Assembly: GCF_023370075.1 (NCBI RefSeq)
Contig: NZ_CP097151.1
Span: 248,001-312,000 of the forward strand
Length of the DNA stretch: 64,000 nucleotides
Direction of reading: 5' to 3'
From: Deinococcus sp. QL22
Lineage (GTDB): Bacteria > Deinococcota > Deinococci > Deinococcales > Deinococcaceae
Both the position numbers and the translations under genes were made by a program. Shown piece by piece: positions 45,989 through 55,160 of the stretch. The notes beneath the pieces are model-generated. The model was not told the origin of the DNA, did no database searches, and saw only the letters and a program-made list of their open reading frames with translations. How positions within the stretch are numbered: the stretch's first letter is position 1; every line of letters starts with the position of its first letter.

Positions 45989-47466
45989 CGCTGCCCGAGT
46001 ACCCGCTGTACATTGGCGGCCAGTTCGTCCCCGCTCAGTCCGGCGCATTGGTCGACACCGTCAATCCCTACACCGGGAAGGCCTGGGCGCGCGTCCCGGA
46101 GGCTGGGGCGGAAGATGTGAATACCGCCGTGCGTGCGGCCCGCGCCGCACTGGACGACGGTCCCTGGAGCCGCCTGACCGGAAGGCAACGCTCGAAATTG
46201 ATTCACGGGCTTGCCCAGATCTTGGAACGTGACGCCGACCTGCTGGGAGAGATCGAGACGCGTGATAACGGCAAGCTGCTGCGGGAGATGCAGGGTCAGT
46301 GCCGGATGCTGCCCGAGTGGTACGAATACTACGCGGGAGCAGCCGACAAACTGCATGGTGAGACGATCCCCAGCGACAAACCGAACTATTTTATCTACAC
46401 CCGCCGCGAGCCGGTCGGCGTGGTGGCCGCGATTGTGCCTTGGAACTCTCCACTGCTGCTGCTCACCTGGAAGTTGGCTCCGCTGCTCGCAGCAGGCTGC
46501 ACGGTGGTGGTCAAACCGGCCGACCAGACGCCGGTGTCGGCGCTGGAATTCGCCCGGCGGGTGGAGGAGGCCGGGTTTCCACCGGGCGTGTTCAATGTGG
46601 TGACCGGCGGCGCGGCTGTGGGCGCGGCCCTGGTGGCCCACCCAGGCGTGGACAAGGTGGCCTTCACGGGCAGCACTGAAGTTGGCATCAAGGTCGGGCA
46701 GGCCGCGATGGGGCACCTCGCCAAGGTCAGTCTTGAATTGGGGGGGAAGAGCCCCAACATCGTCTTTGAGGACGCCGACCTGGATGCTGCGGCCAACGGC
46801 GTGATCGCGGGGATCTTTGCGGCGGGTGGTCAGACCTGCATCGCCGGATCTCGGTTGCTGGTCCATGACTCCATCCACGATGAGTTGGTTTCCCGTGTGG
46901 TTAAACGGGCGCAAACCATCACACTGGGGGATCCGCTTGATCCGGCGACTGAGATGGGCCCAGTGGCCTTCCGGGCGCATCTGGACAACATCCTGCGCCG
47001 CTGTGAGGCTGGAAAGCAGGAAGGCGCCACGTTGGTGACGGGTGGACGGCGTGCCTCGGGCGGTGACCTGGACGCCGGGTTCTTTGTGGAGCCAACGATC
47101 TTTACGGGTGTTCACAGCCGTATGAGTCTGGCAACTGAGGAGATCTTTGGCCCCGTGCTGTCCGTGCTGACCTTCAGAGATGAGGCCGAAGCGGTGCAAC
47201 TGGCGAATGACTCCCGCTACGCACTGGCAGCGGGTGTCTGGACCCGGGATGTGCAGCGCGCCCACCGTGCGGCACACGCGATCAAGGCCGGCACCGTCTG
47301 GGTCAACGCCTACCGCGCGGTGAGTTACAACGCACCGTTCGGGGGGTTTAAGCACAGCGGCTTCGGCCGGGAGAATTCTCTGGAGGCGGTACACGAATAC
47401 CTCGACACGAAGACCGTCTGGTTGGAACTGAGCGGCGCCACCCGCGATCCGTTCACGATCGGCTGA
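45985..47466 (+). CDS. NAD(P)-dependent aldehyde dehydrogenase
   Basis: The 493-residue product has the full ALDH signature: PWNSPLLLLTWKLAPLLAAG (cofactor-binding Asn/Lys region), VAFTGSTEVG, catalytic Glu in SLELGGKSPNIVF, catalytic Cys in AGGQTCIAGSRLLV, and EEIFGPVLSV. The C-terminus WVNAYRAVSYNAPFGGFKHS is of the betaine/aminobutyraldehyde dehydrogenase type. It would oxidise the aldehyde released by the ThDP decarboxylase. Confidence 0.92.
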   Translation: MTLPEYPLYIGGQFVPAQSGALVDTVNPYTGKAWARVPEAGAEDVNTAVRAARAALDDGPWSRLTGRQRSKLIHGLAQILERDADLLGEIETRDNGKLLREMQGQCRMLPEWYEYYAGAADKLHGETIPSDKPNYFIYTRREPVGVVAAIVPWNSPLLLLTWKLAPLLAAGCTVVVKPADQTPVSALEFARRVEEAGFPPGVFNVVTGGAAVGAALVAHPGVDKVAFTGSTEVGIKVGQAAMGHLAKVSLELGGKSPNIVFEDADLDAAANGVIAGIFAAGGQTCIAGSRLLVHDSIHDELVSRVVKRAQTITLGDPLDPATEMGPVAFRAHLDNILRRCEAGKQEGATLVTGGRRASGGDLDAGFFVEPTIFTGVHSRMSLATEEIFGPVLSVLTFRDEAEAVQLANDSRYALAAGVWTRDVQRAHRAAHAIKAGTVWVNAYRAVSYNAPFGGFKHSGFGRENSLEAVHEYLDTKTVWLELSGATRDPFTIG

Positions 47467-47468
47467 CC

Positions 47469-47835
47469 TGTGCGGCGTCTCGAAGGCTTCTACGTCGTGT
47501 TCAGTGCTGAGCTGAACCGCAGTGACAATGGCCGCCTGCACGCCCTCCACCGGGTGCTGCGGGACGACCTGATCCTAGGTGTGACGGATCTCTATACCCG
47601 GTGAGGAGACCGAATGGGCATCCGGCTTGAGGGGCCAGATGTGCCGGGGGGCAGGTGATCAGTGAAGCCACGCCACACCGCGCGGTGCAGGTCACACCTG
47701 CTGGGCAGCCCACCTTGCTGCTCGGTGACCGGGGCCGCATCAGTGGGTACCAGAAGCCTACCGTCATTCACCCACAAGACCTCCCCCTGGCTGCCCAATC
47801 AACTTGTTCATTTTCGGCCCTACGTGTCTGGCCAG
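47469..47835 (+). pseudogene. fused remnant of pxpB and pxpC (5-oxoprolinase subunits B and C)
   Basis: Codons 47480-47610 read FYVVFSAELNRSDNGRLHAL, then HRVLRDDLILGVTDLY, resembling the PxpB/KipI N-terminus (length R-V-x-AL-x-x-L and the GVxDLxPxY block). From 47612 MGIRLEGPDVPGG, after a frame change QVISEATPHRAVQV, PAGQPTLLLGDRGRISGYQK and PTVIHPQDLP match the C-terminal PxpC/KipA block (RMGxRLEGP ... QVPxxGQPIxLLxDRQTTGGYPKxAxVI). Both genes have collapsed into about 370 bp. Confidence 0.72.
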
Positions 47836-47891
47836 GCTGAGAGTTGGCCGCGCCGCCGGTTCATACCTGCATGAGGTTTAAGGAGATACAT

Positions 47892-48713
47892 ATGACAAAC
47901 GCTGTTTCTAACCGCTTTGACAACCGTGTGGTACTGGTGACGGGCGCTGCTGGCGGGATCGGCCGCGCTGTGGCGGAGCGTTTTGCCCGTGAAGGCGCCC
48001 AGGTGGCTGTGAATGACTTGAGTGAAGACGCGGTGCGAACAGTTGTGGACAGCATCACGGCGGCGGGTGGACGCGCCCTGGCAGTGCCAGCGGATGTCTC
48101 GGACGCGGTGCAGGTGGACGCCATGTTCACACTCGTCGAAGCAGCCTTCGGTTACGTGGACGTGCTGTACAACAACGCAGGGCTGATCGACACTAACCGG
48201 CATTTTCTGGAGGGTGACGAGAGCTGGTGGGACCGGATCATCCAGGTGAACCTGAAAAGCGTGTTCTTGTGTTCGCACCGGGCCGCCCGGGTTATGGCGC
48301 GGCGTCGCAGGGGCGTCATCATCAGCACGTCGTCTGGCGGCGCGACCCGCGCCCACCGTGGGAATGTTGCTTACGACGCCACGAAGGGCGGGATTGAAGC
48401 CATGACACGTGCCATGGCCCTGGACTTGGCGCCTTACGGCATCCGGGTCAACGGAGTGGTGCCGGGATTTATCAACACGTACGGCCTAACGGAGGAGCAG
48501 CTCCGGGTGCGTGAGAAGACCGTGCCACTGGGGCGTTATGGCGTGGCAGAGGATATGACAGGGGCCGCACTGTTTCTGGCGTCGGATGACGCAGCATATG
48601 TGACTGGGCAGTTCGTTTCGGTGGACGGCGGCGTACTGGTGCAGCAGCGCTCAGCGAACGTCGACACCTTTCCTGTGGAGGGCTTTCCTGTGGTCGAGGC
48701 TGACCTCACATGA
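47892..48713 (+). CDS. short-chain dehydrogenase/reductase
   Basis: A 273-residue classical SDR: cofactor motif TGAAGGIGRA, DVSDAV, NNAG at LYNNAGLID, active-site Ser in ISTSSGGATR, YxxxK as YDATKGGIEA. AVNDLSEDAV has Asp after the second strand, suggesting NAD(H). ATG 47892 has AAGGAGATA in front. It follows the pxpBC scar and overlaps the next gene, so it belongs to the same operon. Substrate unknown; oxidation of a hydroxy acid or alcohol is likely. Confidence 0.9.
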   Translation: MTNAVSNRFDNRVVLVTGAAGGIGRAVAERFAREGAQVAVNDLSEDAVRTVVDSITAAGGRALAVPADVSDAVQVDAMFTLVEAAFGYVDVLYNNAGLIDTNRHFLEGDESWWDRIIQVNLKSVFLCSHRAARVMARRRRGVIISTSSGGATRAHRGNVAYDATKGGIEAMTRAMALDLAPYGIRVNGVVPGFINTYGLTEEQLRVREKTVPLGRYGVAEDMTGAALFLASDDAAYVTGQFVSVDGGVLVQQRSANVDTFPVEGFPVVEADLT

Positions 48714-49834
48714 CGACCGGCATGAGCTGGGACGTGGCGGTGATCGGGGCAGGCATCATTGGGGCAGCCTGCGCGTGGCGTCTGGCCGAGCGGGGTTTAA
48801 AGGTCGTGGTGCTGGAGCAGGGCAGTCCGGCGGGCGGGTCGACCGGCAAGAGCGCGGCGGGTGTCCGTGCCCAGTTCACGTCGGAAACCAATATCCTCCT
48901 GTCGAAGCACAGCATTGAGGAGTACGCCAGCATGCCAGAGGCCGGGTACCACCCAGGCGGCTACCTGCTGCTGGTGCCTGAGGCGCAGTGGCCCAGCTAT
49001 CAACTGGGGGTGGATCTTCAGCACAGGTTAGGCGTGCCGACCGAGCGCCTGACCCCCACAGGAGCTCAGGTGCATGCCGAATTTCTGCCGGATGGGTTGG
49101 GAGGATGCACGTATTGCGGCACAGATGGCCACGTGGACGCCCACGGGCTGACGATGGCGTATGTGAACCGCGCCCGGGAGCGTGGTGCACGCTTTCTATT
49201 GGACACCAGGGTGACTGGCATTCAGCGGTTCGGCGAGATCTGGCGGCTGACCACGTCAGCGGGAACGGTGCAGGCTCCATTGCTGGTCAATTCGAGTGGA
49301 GCCTGGTCGGGGGAGGTGGGCGCGTTGGCAGGTCTGGAAATTCCAGTTCAGCCGGCGCGGCGGATGGTGTTTACTACTGCGCCGCTGAAGTTGCCCCGAC
49401 CGCTGCCGATGATCTTCGACCTGGAGAGCGGTGTATGGCTGCGCTCAGAGGGGAACCGGATTATCCTGGGGCGTGCGAACCCAGCAGACGTGGGGTGGCG
49501 GGAAGGCATGGAGTGGGACTGGCTGGAGCCCACGCTGGAAGCAGCCATGACGCGCTTTCCGTGGCTGGAGATGGCTTCGCTGGATCGGCATGCCAGCTGG
49601 TGGGGGTATTACGAAGTGACCCCTGATCATCAGGCCATCGTGGGCCAGATGCCGGGCGTACAGGGGTGGCTGAATGCCTGTGGCTTCTCAGGGCACGGGG
49701 TAATGCATGCGGCGGCCATCGCCCGTGTGATCGCGCAGGAGGCTCTGGGGGAGACGCCCTTCATTGACCTCTCACCACTCCGGTACGAACGGTTCAAACG
49801 GATGCCGGGGGGCCTGACCGATATTCAAGTCTGA
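48710..49834 (+). CDS. FAD-dependent oxidoreductase, DAO family (amino acid/amine oxidase)
   Basis: A 374-residue protein with the Rossmann dinucleotide motif VAVIGAGIIGAACAWRLAER near the N-terminus and GSTGKSAAGVRAQFTSETNI, VNSSGAWSGEVGALAG, RANPADVGWREG, then DHQAIVGQMPGVQGWLNACG and FSGHGVMHAAAIARVIAQ at the C-terminus: the sarcosine oxidase/glycine oxidase/D-amino acid dehydrogenase type. It would deaminate or demethylate an amino acid, a possible source of the 2-oxo acid used by the ThDP enzyme. Last gene of the operon. Confidence 0.9.
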   Translation: MTTGMSWDVAVIGAGIIGAACAWRLAERGLKVVVLEQGSPAGGSTGKSAAGVRAQFTSETNILLSKHSIEEYASMPEAGYHPGGYLLLVPEAQWPSYQLGVDLQHRLGVPTERLTPTGAQVHAEFLPDGLGGCTYCGTDGHVDAHGLTMAYVNRARERGARFLLDTRVTGIQRFGEIWRLTTSAGTVQAPLLVNSSGAWSGEVGALAGLEIPVQPARRMVFTTAPLKLPRPLPMIFDLESGVWLRSEGNRIILGRANPADVGWREGMEWDWLEPTLEAAMTRFPWLEMASLDRHASWWGYYEVTPDHQAIVGQMPGVQGWLNACGFSGHGVMHAAAIARVIAQEALGETPFIDLSPLRYERFKRMPGGLTDIQV

Positions 49835-49849
49835 AAACTTTTATCTACC

Positions 49850-50236
49850 CGTTCGCGCGGAGGTCGCAGGTTGGTTGCCCTACATGCACCATCTTCTGGT
49901 GAACGAGGCAGCAGTGTCTGGCCAGCTGACCCTGAAGCGGCAGTGCGGCAGCTGGCTCAGCACATGCCACTCGGGAGCACTGTCGTAGTGACACAGGGAG
50001 AGCAAGGTGCTCTGGCCTTACAGAACGGCACGCTGTTGCAGGTGCCAGCCCCGGAAGTTCTAGTCGTGGATCCCGTGGGGGCTGGGGATACCTTCAATGC
50101 GGCCTATCTCGATGCCGTGCTTCAGGGACATAACCAACGTTTGTCGCTGACGTTTGGTGTGCAGGGGGCGGCTTCCCATGCAGTGTTTAGCGAGAGGCGC
50201 CACGTTCTCCCTGTGGCCTTACGCAACCCTACCTGA
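49850..50236 (+). pseudogene. PfkB-family sugar kinase, C-terminal remnant
   Basis: From 49871 the frame gives PEAAVRQLAQHMPLGSTVVV, TQGEQGALALQNGTLLQVPA and VDPVGAGDTFNAAYLDAVLQ, including the PfkB GAGD anion hole and catalytic Asp. An upstream LLVNEAAVSGQL piece lies in another frame. The N-terminal sugar-binding half is absent, so it is not functional. Confidence 0.8.
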
Positions 50237-50239
50237 TTT

Positions 50240-50399
50240 CAACTCAATTGGGACGAGTTCGCAGGACCAGCCGAGACCAGACGACTCAACCAGAAACGAG
50301 CGTTCCAGACGTGGGCTGCAGTCGCAGCAGGGGAGTCTAAGGGTCAGGCTACCCCTGCCCTCAGCTTGCCAGGAGCCGAGTTGAGGCAACACAACCTGT
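50240..50399 (+). repeat. IS6 right-end remnant
   Basis: The sequence preceding 50399 matches the ends at 30379 and 35497: a degraded hairpin around AGGGTCAGGCTACCCCTGCC, then GAGTTGAGGCAACACAACC. Confidence 0.7.
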
Positions 50400-50489
50400 C
50401 TGAGCCAAGAAGAGTCGTATTCCGCAGAACATGCCAGCGTCTATGTAGAAGGTCGACGAGCGTTCTATAACGCCCACAGGCTACATTCT

Positions 50490-51690
50490 TCACTGTCCTC
50501 CCAAACGCTCGAACTCGTGTGGTGTCAAGTCGTTCAGGGTTGAGTGCCGTCGGCGTCGATTGTAGAAGACCTCCATGTATTCGAAGATGGCTTGCCGTGC
50601 TACAGCTCGGCTGTCGAAAGGAGCTGTTTCCAGCAGTTCCCGTTTCAGGGAACTGAAAAAGCTTTCCAGAACGCTGTTATCCCAACAATTGCCCGTACGA
50701 CTCATGCGCCCCTGCGCACCCATGCGCGTCAGTTCAGCCTGAAAAATTTTACTGGCGTATGGACTGCCTTAGGTCGCTGTGATGGAGCAGGCCAGGCGGA
50801 GGTTTCCTTGTCCCCCCCGCCATTTGCAAGGCTGTGAGGGGCAAGGTGGCTGGCATGTGCGCTTCCATGGCATGACCCACTCCGGCCCGTGAATGCAAGT
50901 CGAGTGTCACCGCCAAGGACAACCAGCCCTCTTGGGTGGGAATGAACGTCAGATCAGAGGCCCACACCGTGTTAGCGTGCTGAACGGCAAATTTTCGGTC
51001 AAGCACATGGGGACAGACCGCACAGCTCTGTTCGCTATCGGTCGTTCGCACGAATCGTCGCTTTCCCTTGGCCTGCAGACCCCCAGCCCGCCAGGGGCGC
51101 AAAATCCGCTTTCGAGAAATTCATTGTCCTTCCGCGCAGATCGGCTTGAAGACGTGGTGCACCGGAGCGCCCTTTGCTGGCCTGATGAAGCTCACGGAGG
51201 CGCTGCTCCAGCAGCGCCATGAAGCTGTGCGTGTGGTGACGATGGCCTTCTTTGCCAGCTGTAAAACGCGCTGCTGGACACGTCCAGCACCCGGCATAAC
51301 ATCTTCACCGGGGATGCACTGCGCCATGCGTAGACAAACGCGTATTTCAACGTGGGGTCCCTCTGGCAAAGAAGCGGGCAGGCGTGCTCAAGCGCGTCCG
51401 TTCTGCCCAAGACAGGCCGCGGCTTTTTTTTATCTCACGCTCCTGACGCAGGATTTCGTTTTCTTTCCGCAGGCGCTTGAGTTCCCCCTGTTCAGGTGTC
51501 AAGCACTGACGACCTTGACCAGGAAACGCTTGATCACCGTTGTGCTGGTCGGCCTTCATCCACGTTCTCAAGGCAGATCATCCAATCCCGAGGTCACGAG
51601 CGGTGCCTGCGATGTTCTCGGCCAGTTGGGCGCGAGCCAAGCGTCTCGCTTGAACTCGGCAGTAGATGTTTTGCGCTGGGTCATGGGGTG
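50490..51690 (-). pseudogene. IS3-family transposase (orfA plus orfB), multiply frameshifted
   Basis: Read on the minus strand, orfA begins near 51690 (MTQRKTSTAEFKRDAWLAPN, a damaged version of the IS3 orfA start), with LTPEQGELKRLRKENEILRQ near 51480. OrfB pieces follow: LKYAFVYAWRSASPVKMLCR, KGKRRFVRTTDS, VWASDLTFIPTQEGWLSLAV (first Asp), LLHHSDLRQSIR (second Asp, damaged), and from 50723 SRTGNCWDNSVLESFFSSLK (Glu) to the end. At least five frame changes separate these. Confidence 0.85.
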
Positions 51691-51846
51691 CCTCCGCGTG
51701 AATCGGGGCTGAACTCCATGGGTGCAAAACTGACTCACCTTCAGGACGAGTTCGCTGCGCTGTGGCTGGCTCAATCGGCTTCACCTTCTGTACCCTCTAT
51801 CTGAGCCGAGTCTCTACTCGAAGTCGTCCATACTTTGGGGGCCAGC

Positions 51847-53265
51847 CTAGGGTGTTTGGCTTCCGGCCAACCGCTCTATCAGGGGCCAGTCGAGGCTAGA
51901 CTTCACCCGCGCGGCAACAGCGTCTAAGCGGGCATCTAGACTCTCCAGAGCCGTGGGGGTCGTCAGGCCTGCCCAACCCAGAAAGCGTTCGAGATATGCA
52001 GGATCTTCCAGTAAGCCGTGAAGATAGGTGCCGCGCACGTTGCCCTGCCGCCATAACAGTCCAGGCGTAAGCGTCTGTACCTGCGGGCCAGCCTGTGTGC
52101 GGCCATGGTGAATCTCGTAGCCGTGGAGGGCCAAGCCCGTTTCGGGGTCAGTGAGGCTGGTTTGCACCGTTACCTTGTCGGCGGCAAAGGTGGTGGTCAG
52201 ATCCAACAGGCCCAGACCCAGGATCTTGTGACCCGACTCCACCCCAAGTGGATCGTGCAGAGCGCGGCCCAACATCTGAAGTCCCCCACAGATGCCCAGT
52301 ACGGGCACGCCGCTGTGGGCCAAGCGGGTGACTGCACCGGCCAGCCCAGTGGCCCGCAGCCACGCGAGGTCAGCCGCCGTGCTTTTGCTGCCCGGCAAAA
52401 TGACCGCCCGCGCTCCTTCCAGTTCGGCAGGTGTGGTGACCCAGCGGGCCAGGTCGCCCAGCAACGCGAACTCATCCAGATTGGAGACGCGGGGCAGACG
52501 GGCGATGGCCACAAAGCCCTCTTGAGAGGCATGAGGGCGGCGTGCCTCGGCCCACACTCCATCCTCTTCCGGCAACGGAATATCGAGCATCGGGACGACG
52601 CCCACCGTCGGTACGCCTGTCTGGGCTTCCAACCACTCCGGCGCAGGAGACAGGAGCGCCGGGTCTCCCCGGAAGCGGTTGAGGATAAAGCCCCGCAGCA
52701 ACGCCCGTTCCTCGGGAATCAGGCAGTGCCACGTGCCCAGCAGGTGAGCAAACGCCCCGCCCCGGTCGATATCAGCGGCCACGAGGACAGCGGCCTGAAC
52801 CTCACGGGCCACGCGCATATTGACGATGTCCGAAGCCCGCAGATTCACCTCGGCGGGACTGCCTGCTCCCTCAATCACCACCACGTCATAGTCAGCCATC
52901 AGGCTGTGTAACGCCGCCTGCACATGCGGCCACAAATGCACTTTGCGTTCTCGCCAGGGCAAGGCCGTCATCTCAGGACTGACCTTGCCCAGCAGCACCA
53001 CCTGCGAACGGGTGTCGGCTTCCGGTTTGAGCAACACAGGGTTCATCCGCACGTCAGGCACCACGCGGGCGGCGCGGGCCTGCACCAATTGGGCACGGCC
53101 CATTTCCAGCCCGGCAGGCGTGACCCCGGCGTTGTTACTCATGTTCTGGGCTTTGAAGGGAGCCACCCGGTAGCCCTCATTGCTAAGCGCCCGGCACAGA
53201 GCCGCAGCCAAGTAACTCTTGCCCGCATTGCTGGTACAGCCCTGAACCATGATCGCTTTAGCCAT
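51847..53265 (-). CDS. cobQ: cobyric acid synthase
   Basis: A 472-residue amidotransferase that amidates carboxylates b, d, e and g of adenosylcobyrinate a,c-diamide with glutamine and ATP. N-terminal P-loop synthetase domain ([21 protein letters not shown]-loop about 9-17; [33 protein letters not shown]) and C-terminal class I glutaminase domain with the catalytic Cys 326 ([12 protein letters not shown]) and His in [12 protein letters not shown] 53265 lies inside the end of cobD (8-base overlap) with AAAGGAG in front. Last gene of the cobalamin operon. Confidence 0.95.
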   Translation of the reverse strand: MAKAIMVQGCTSNAGKSYLAAALCRALSNEGYRVAPFKAQNMSNNAGVTPAGLEMGRAQLVQARAARVVPDVRMNPVLLKPEADTRSQVVLLGKVSPEMTALPWRERKVHLWPHVQAALHSLMADYDVVVIEGAGSPAEVNLRASDIVNMRVAREVQAAVLVAADIDRGGAFAHLLGTWHCLIPEERALLRGFILNRFRGDPALLSPAPEWLEAQTGVPTVGVVPMLDIPLPEEDGVWAEARRPHASQEGFVAIARLPRVSNLDEFALLGDLARWVTTPAELEGARAVILPGSKSTAADLAWLRATGLAGAVTRLAHSGVPVLGICGGLQMLGRALHDPLGVESGHKILGLGLLDLTTTFAADKVTVQTSLTDPETGLALHGYEIHHGRTQAGPQVQTLTPGLLWRQGNVRGTYLHGLLEDPAYLERFLGWAGLTTPTALESLDARLDAVAARVKSSLDWPLIERLAGSQTP

Positions 53266-54280
53266 GCGTTTCTCCTTTAGTGCACAGAACATGCGGCAAC
53301 TGCTCTATCAAAACGGCGTTGTCGGCAGCAGTCCTGGTTGAAATTCGCACATAGTCCGGCAAGCCGTAGCTGGTGCAGTCGCGCACCCGCAGGCCGTGGC
53401 TGAGCAGTTGAGCCGTCACCGAGGCCGCGTGTCCGGTGTGGAGCAGCACATACGGCGTGCCGTGATGTTCCACCGTGCCGAAAGCGGCCAGTGAAGCCGC
53501 CAGCGCCGCAGCGTTCCGGGCCACCTGGGGGAGGGTGTGGGTCAGAAAATCTTGGGCTTCAGGCAGGGCCGCCAGCAACGCTGCCGTCCCTGCGGGCAGG
53601 TGCCAAGCGGGAGCAAGGTTGTCCAGTCTGGCGACCACCGCCGGAGCCGCCAGCGCGTATGCGGGCCGCGCCCCCACCAAGCCATGTGCCTTGCCCGGCG
53701 ACAGCAACCGCACCACGTGGGCATGTCGGGGGGGTTCGGGGGCCAGCGTAAAGGGCGCGTAAGCTTCATCCACGATCAAGAGGGCACCGGTGGCGGCGCA
53801 CATTTCGGCCAGCTTGTGCAGCGCAGAGGCGCTCAGGGTGCGGCCCGTGGGGTTATGAGGGTGGCCCACGTAGACCAGAGCCGCCGTTGAAGGCAGCCGC
53901 TCTGGCCACTGCGGCACAACTTCTACCTGTGCCCGCCCCAGTGCAGCGGCGCGGGCCAGTTCGCCAAAAGGAGCGTACAGGCTCAGCAAGGTGTCCTGCG
54001 GCCCAAGAAAGGCCCGTGCCAGGCGGTGCAGCAAGTCGGAGGCTCCTACAGAGAGCGCCACCTGATCGGGCGTCACCCTGTGCCAGGCCGCAAGACGCCC
54101 GCGTACCTCGGAGTAACTGGGATCAGGATAGTGCGCGTGGTCGGCACCGCGCACCGCCTGAAGCAGCGCGGGATTGGGGCCGTATGGGTTGGCGTTCACG
54201 CTAAAGTCCAGCCCCGTAAACGCCGCCGAGGACGGCCCACCGTGGGGCGCACGGGGAATCAGGGGCGGCAGTTCAGGCAC
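53258..54280 (-). CDS. cobD: threonine-phosphate decarboxylase/aminotransferase-like CobD
   Basis: A 340-residue fold-type I PLP enzyme: [57 protein letters not shown] (Asp 171, Tyr 174), and PLP Lys 197 in [19 protein letters not shown]. CobD of this type decarboxylates L-threonine O-3-phosphate to (R)-1-aminopropan-2-ol phosphate for the nucleotide arm of cobalamin. Its location between cbiB, which uses that product, and cobQ supports this. Start overlaps the end of cbiB by 8 bases. Confidence 0.92.
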   Translation of the reverse strand: MPELPPLIPRAPHGGPSSAAFTGLDFSVNANPYGPNPALLQAVRGADHAHYPDPSYSEVRGRLAAWHRVTPDQVALSVGASDLLHRLARAFLGPQDTLLSLYAPFGELARAAALGRAQVEVVPQWPERLPSTAALVYVGHPHNPTGRTLSASALHKLAEMCAATGALLIVDEAYAPFTLAPEPPRHAHVVRLLSPGKAHGLVGARPAYALAAPAVVARLDNLAPAWHLPAGTAALLAALPEAQDFLTHTLPQVARNAAALAASLAAFGTVEHHGTPYVLLHTGHAASVTAQLLSHGLRVRDCTSYGLPDYVRISTRTAADNAVLIEQLPHVLCTKGETHG

Positions 54281-55160
54281 GCTGGCTCCTGGGAAGGCAC
54301 AGCAGGGCCACTACCGCCAGGATCAGGGTGCGCCGAGCCAGGGCCAACGCACGCGGGAGGTCGCCGGGTTCTGGTGCGCGGCCTTGTGGATTGAGCACAT
54401 AAACCCCGCGTTTATCGAGGCGCAGGCCAAGCACGCCAGCAAACGCACTCATGGGGTGCCCAGCATTCGGACTGGTCGTGGCACGGCGGTCACGGGCCCA
54501 GACCTTCCACCCCTGAGCACCCGCTGGTCCCGCCGAGAGCAGCGTACACACCGCGGTCAGCCGGGCGGGGGCCAGGTTCAGCAGATCGTCCGTGTGGGCG
54601 GCGACCTTGCCGGGCCATTCCAGCGCGGGGGTGCGGTAGCCCCACATGGCGTCGGCCGTATTGGTCAGGCGGTACGCGGCGGCCAAGGGCAATCCCCCCA
54701 CACGGTAGGCGAGCAGGGGAGCCACCACGCTATCTGAGAGATTTTCGGCCAGACTTTCAATGGCTGCCCCAGCCACTTCAGAGGCGCTGAGGGCGGCGGT
54801 GTCGCGGCTGACCAGGTGCCAGGCCAGCCGCCGCCGGGCTTCGGGAAGATTGCCCTGACGTAGCGCCACATGCACCTCATCCACTGCCGCAAACAGCGCT
54901 CGCCGGGCCAAGAGCGTTTTGAGGACAGCGGCCTGAAGGGGCCAGGGAAACCGCTCTGCGAGGAGGCCCCCGCTCGCGGCCAGCCCAGCTCCCAGAGCCC
55001 AACCCGCCGCCCCCTGCGCCAATTGGCCTGCGGGGGAGGAACCGTACCATCGTTTGCGGGCAGACCCCAAATAGTTGCCCATCCAGACCACGGGGTGCCA
55101 GCGGGACGGCGGCTCGCCCAAGCTATCCAAGGCCAAAGCCAACAGCAGCGTGCGCCTCAT
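54273..55160 (-). CDS. cbiB: adenosylcobinamide-phosphate synthase
   Basis: A 295-residue membrane enzyme attaching aminopropanol phosphate to adenosylcobyric acid. Hydrophobic segments and family blocks: [20 protein letters not shown] followed by [31 protein letters not shown] then [40 protein letters not shown], and [20 protein letters not shown]. The E-N-x-S-D motif and the PNAGHPM block are diagnostic. It overlaps cobB by 4 bases and cobD by 8. Confidence 0.95.
   Translation of the reverse strand: MRRTLLLALALDSLGEPPSRWHPVVWMGNYLGSARKRWYGSSPAGQLAQGAAGWALGAGLAASGGLLAERFPWPLQAAVLKTLLARRALFAAVDEVHVALRQGNLPEARRRLAWHLVSRDTAALSASEVAGAAIESLAENLSDSVVAPLLAYRVGGLPLAAAYRLTNTADAMWGYRTPALEWPGKVAAHTDDLLNLAPARLTAVCTLLSAGPAGAQGWKVWARDRRATTSPNAGHPMSAFAGVLGLRLDKRGVYVLNPQGRAPEPGDLPRALALARRTLILAVVALLCLPRSQRA

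Noticed and set aside
45940..47550. 536-codon open frame on the minus strand
   Set aside because: Mirror of the aldehyde dehydrogenase gene; composition (His, Gln, Arg-rich) is typical of a shadow frame.
50300..50360. possible terminator for the sugar kinase remnant
   Set aside because: The hairpin matches the one near the right end of the other IS6 copies, so it belongs to the IS remnant.
51790..51846. terminator or riboswitch after cobQ
   Set aside because: No stable hairpin with a T tract was found, and a cobalamin riboswitch would be expected upstream of the operon, outside the window.
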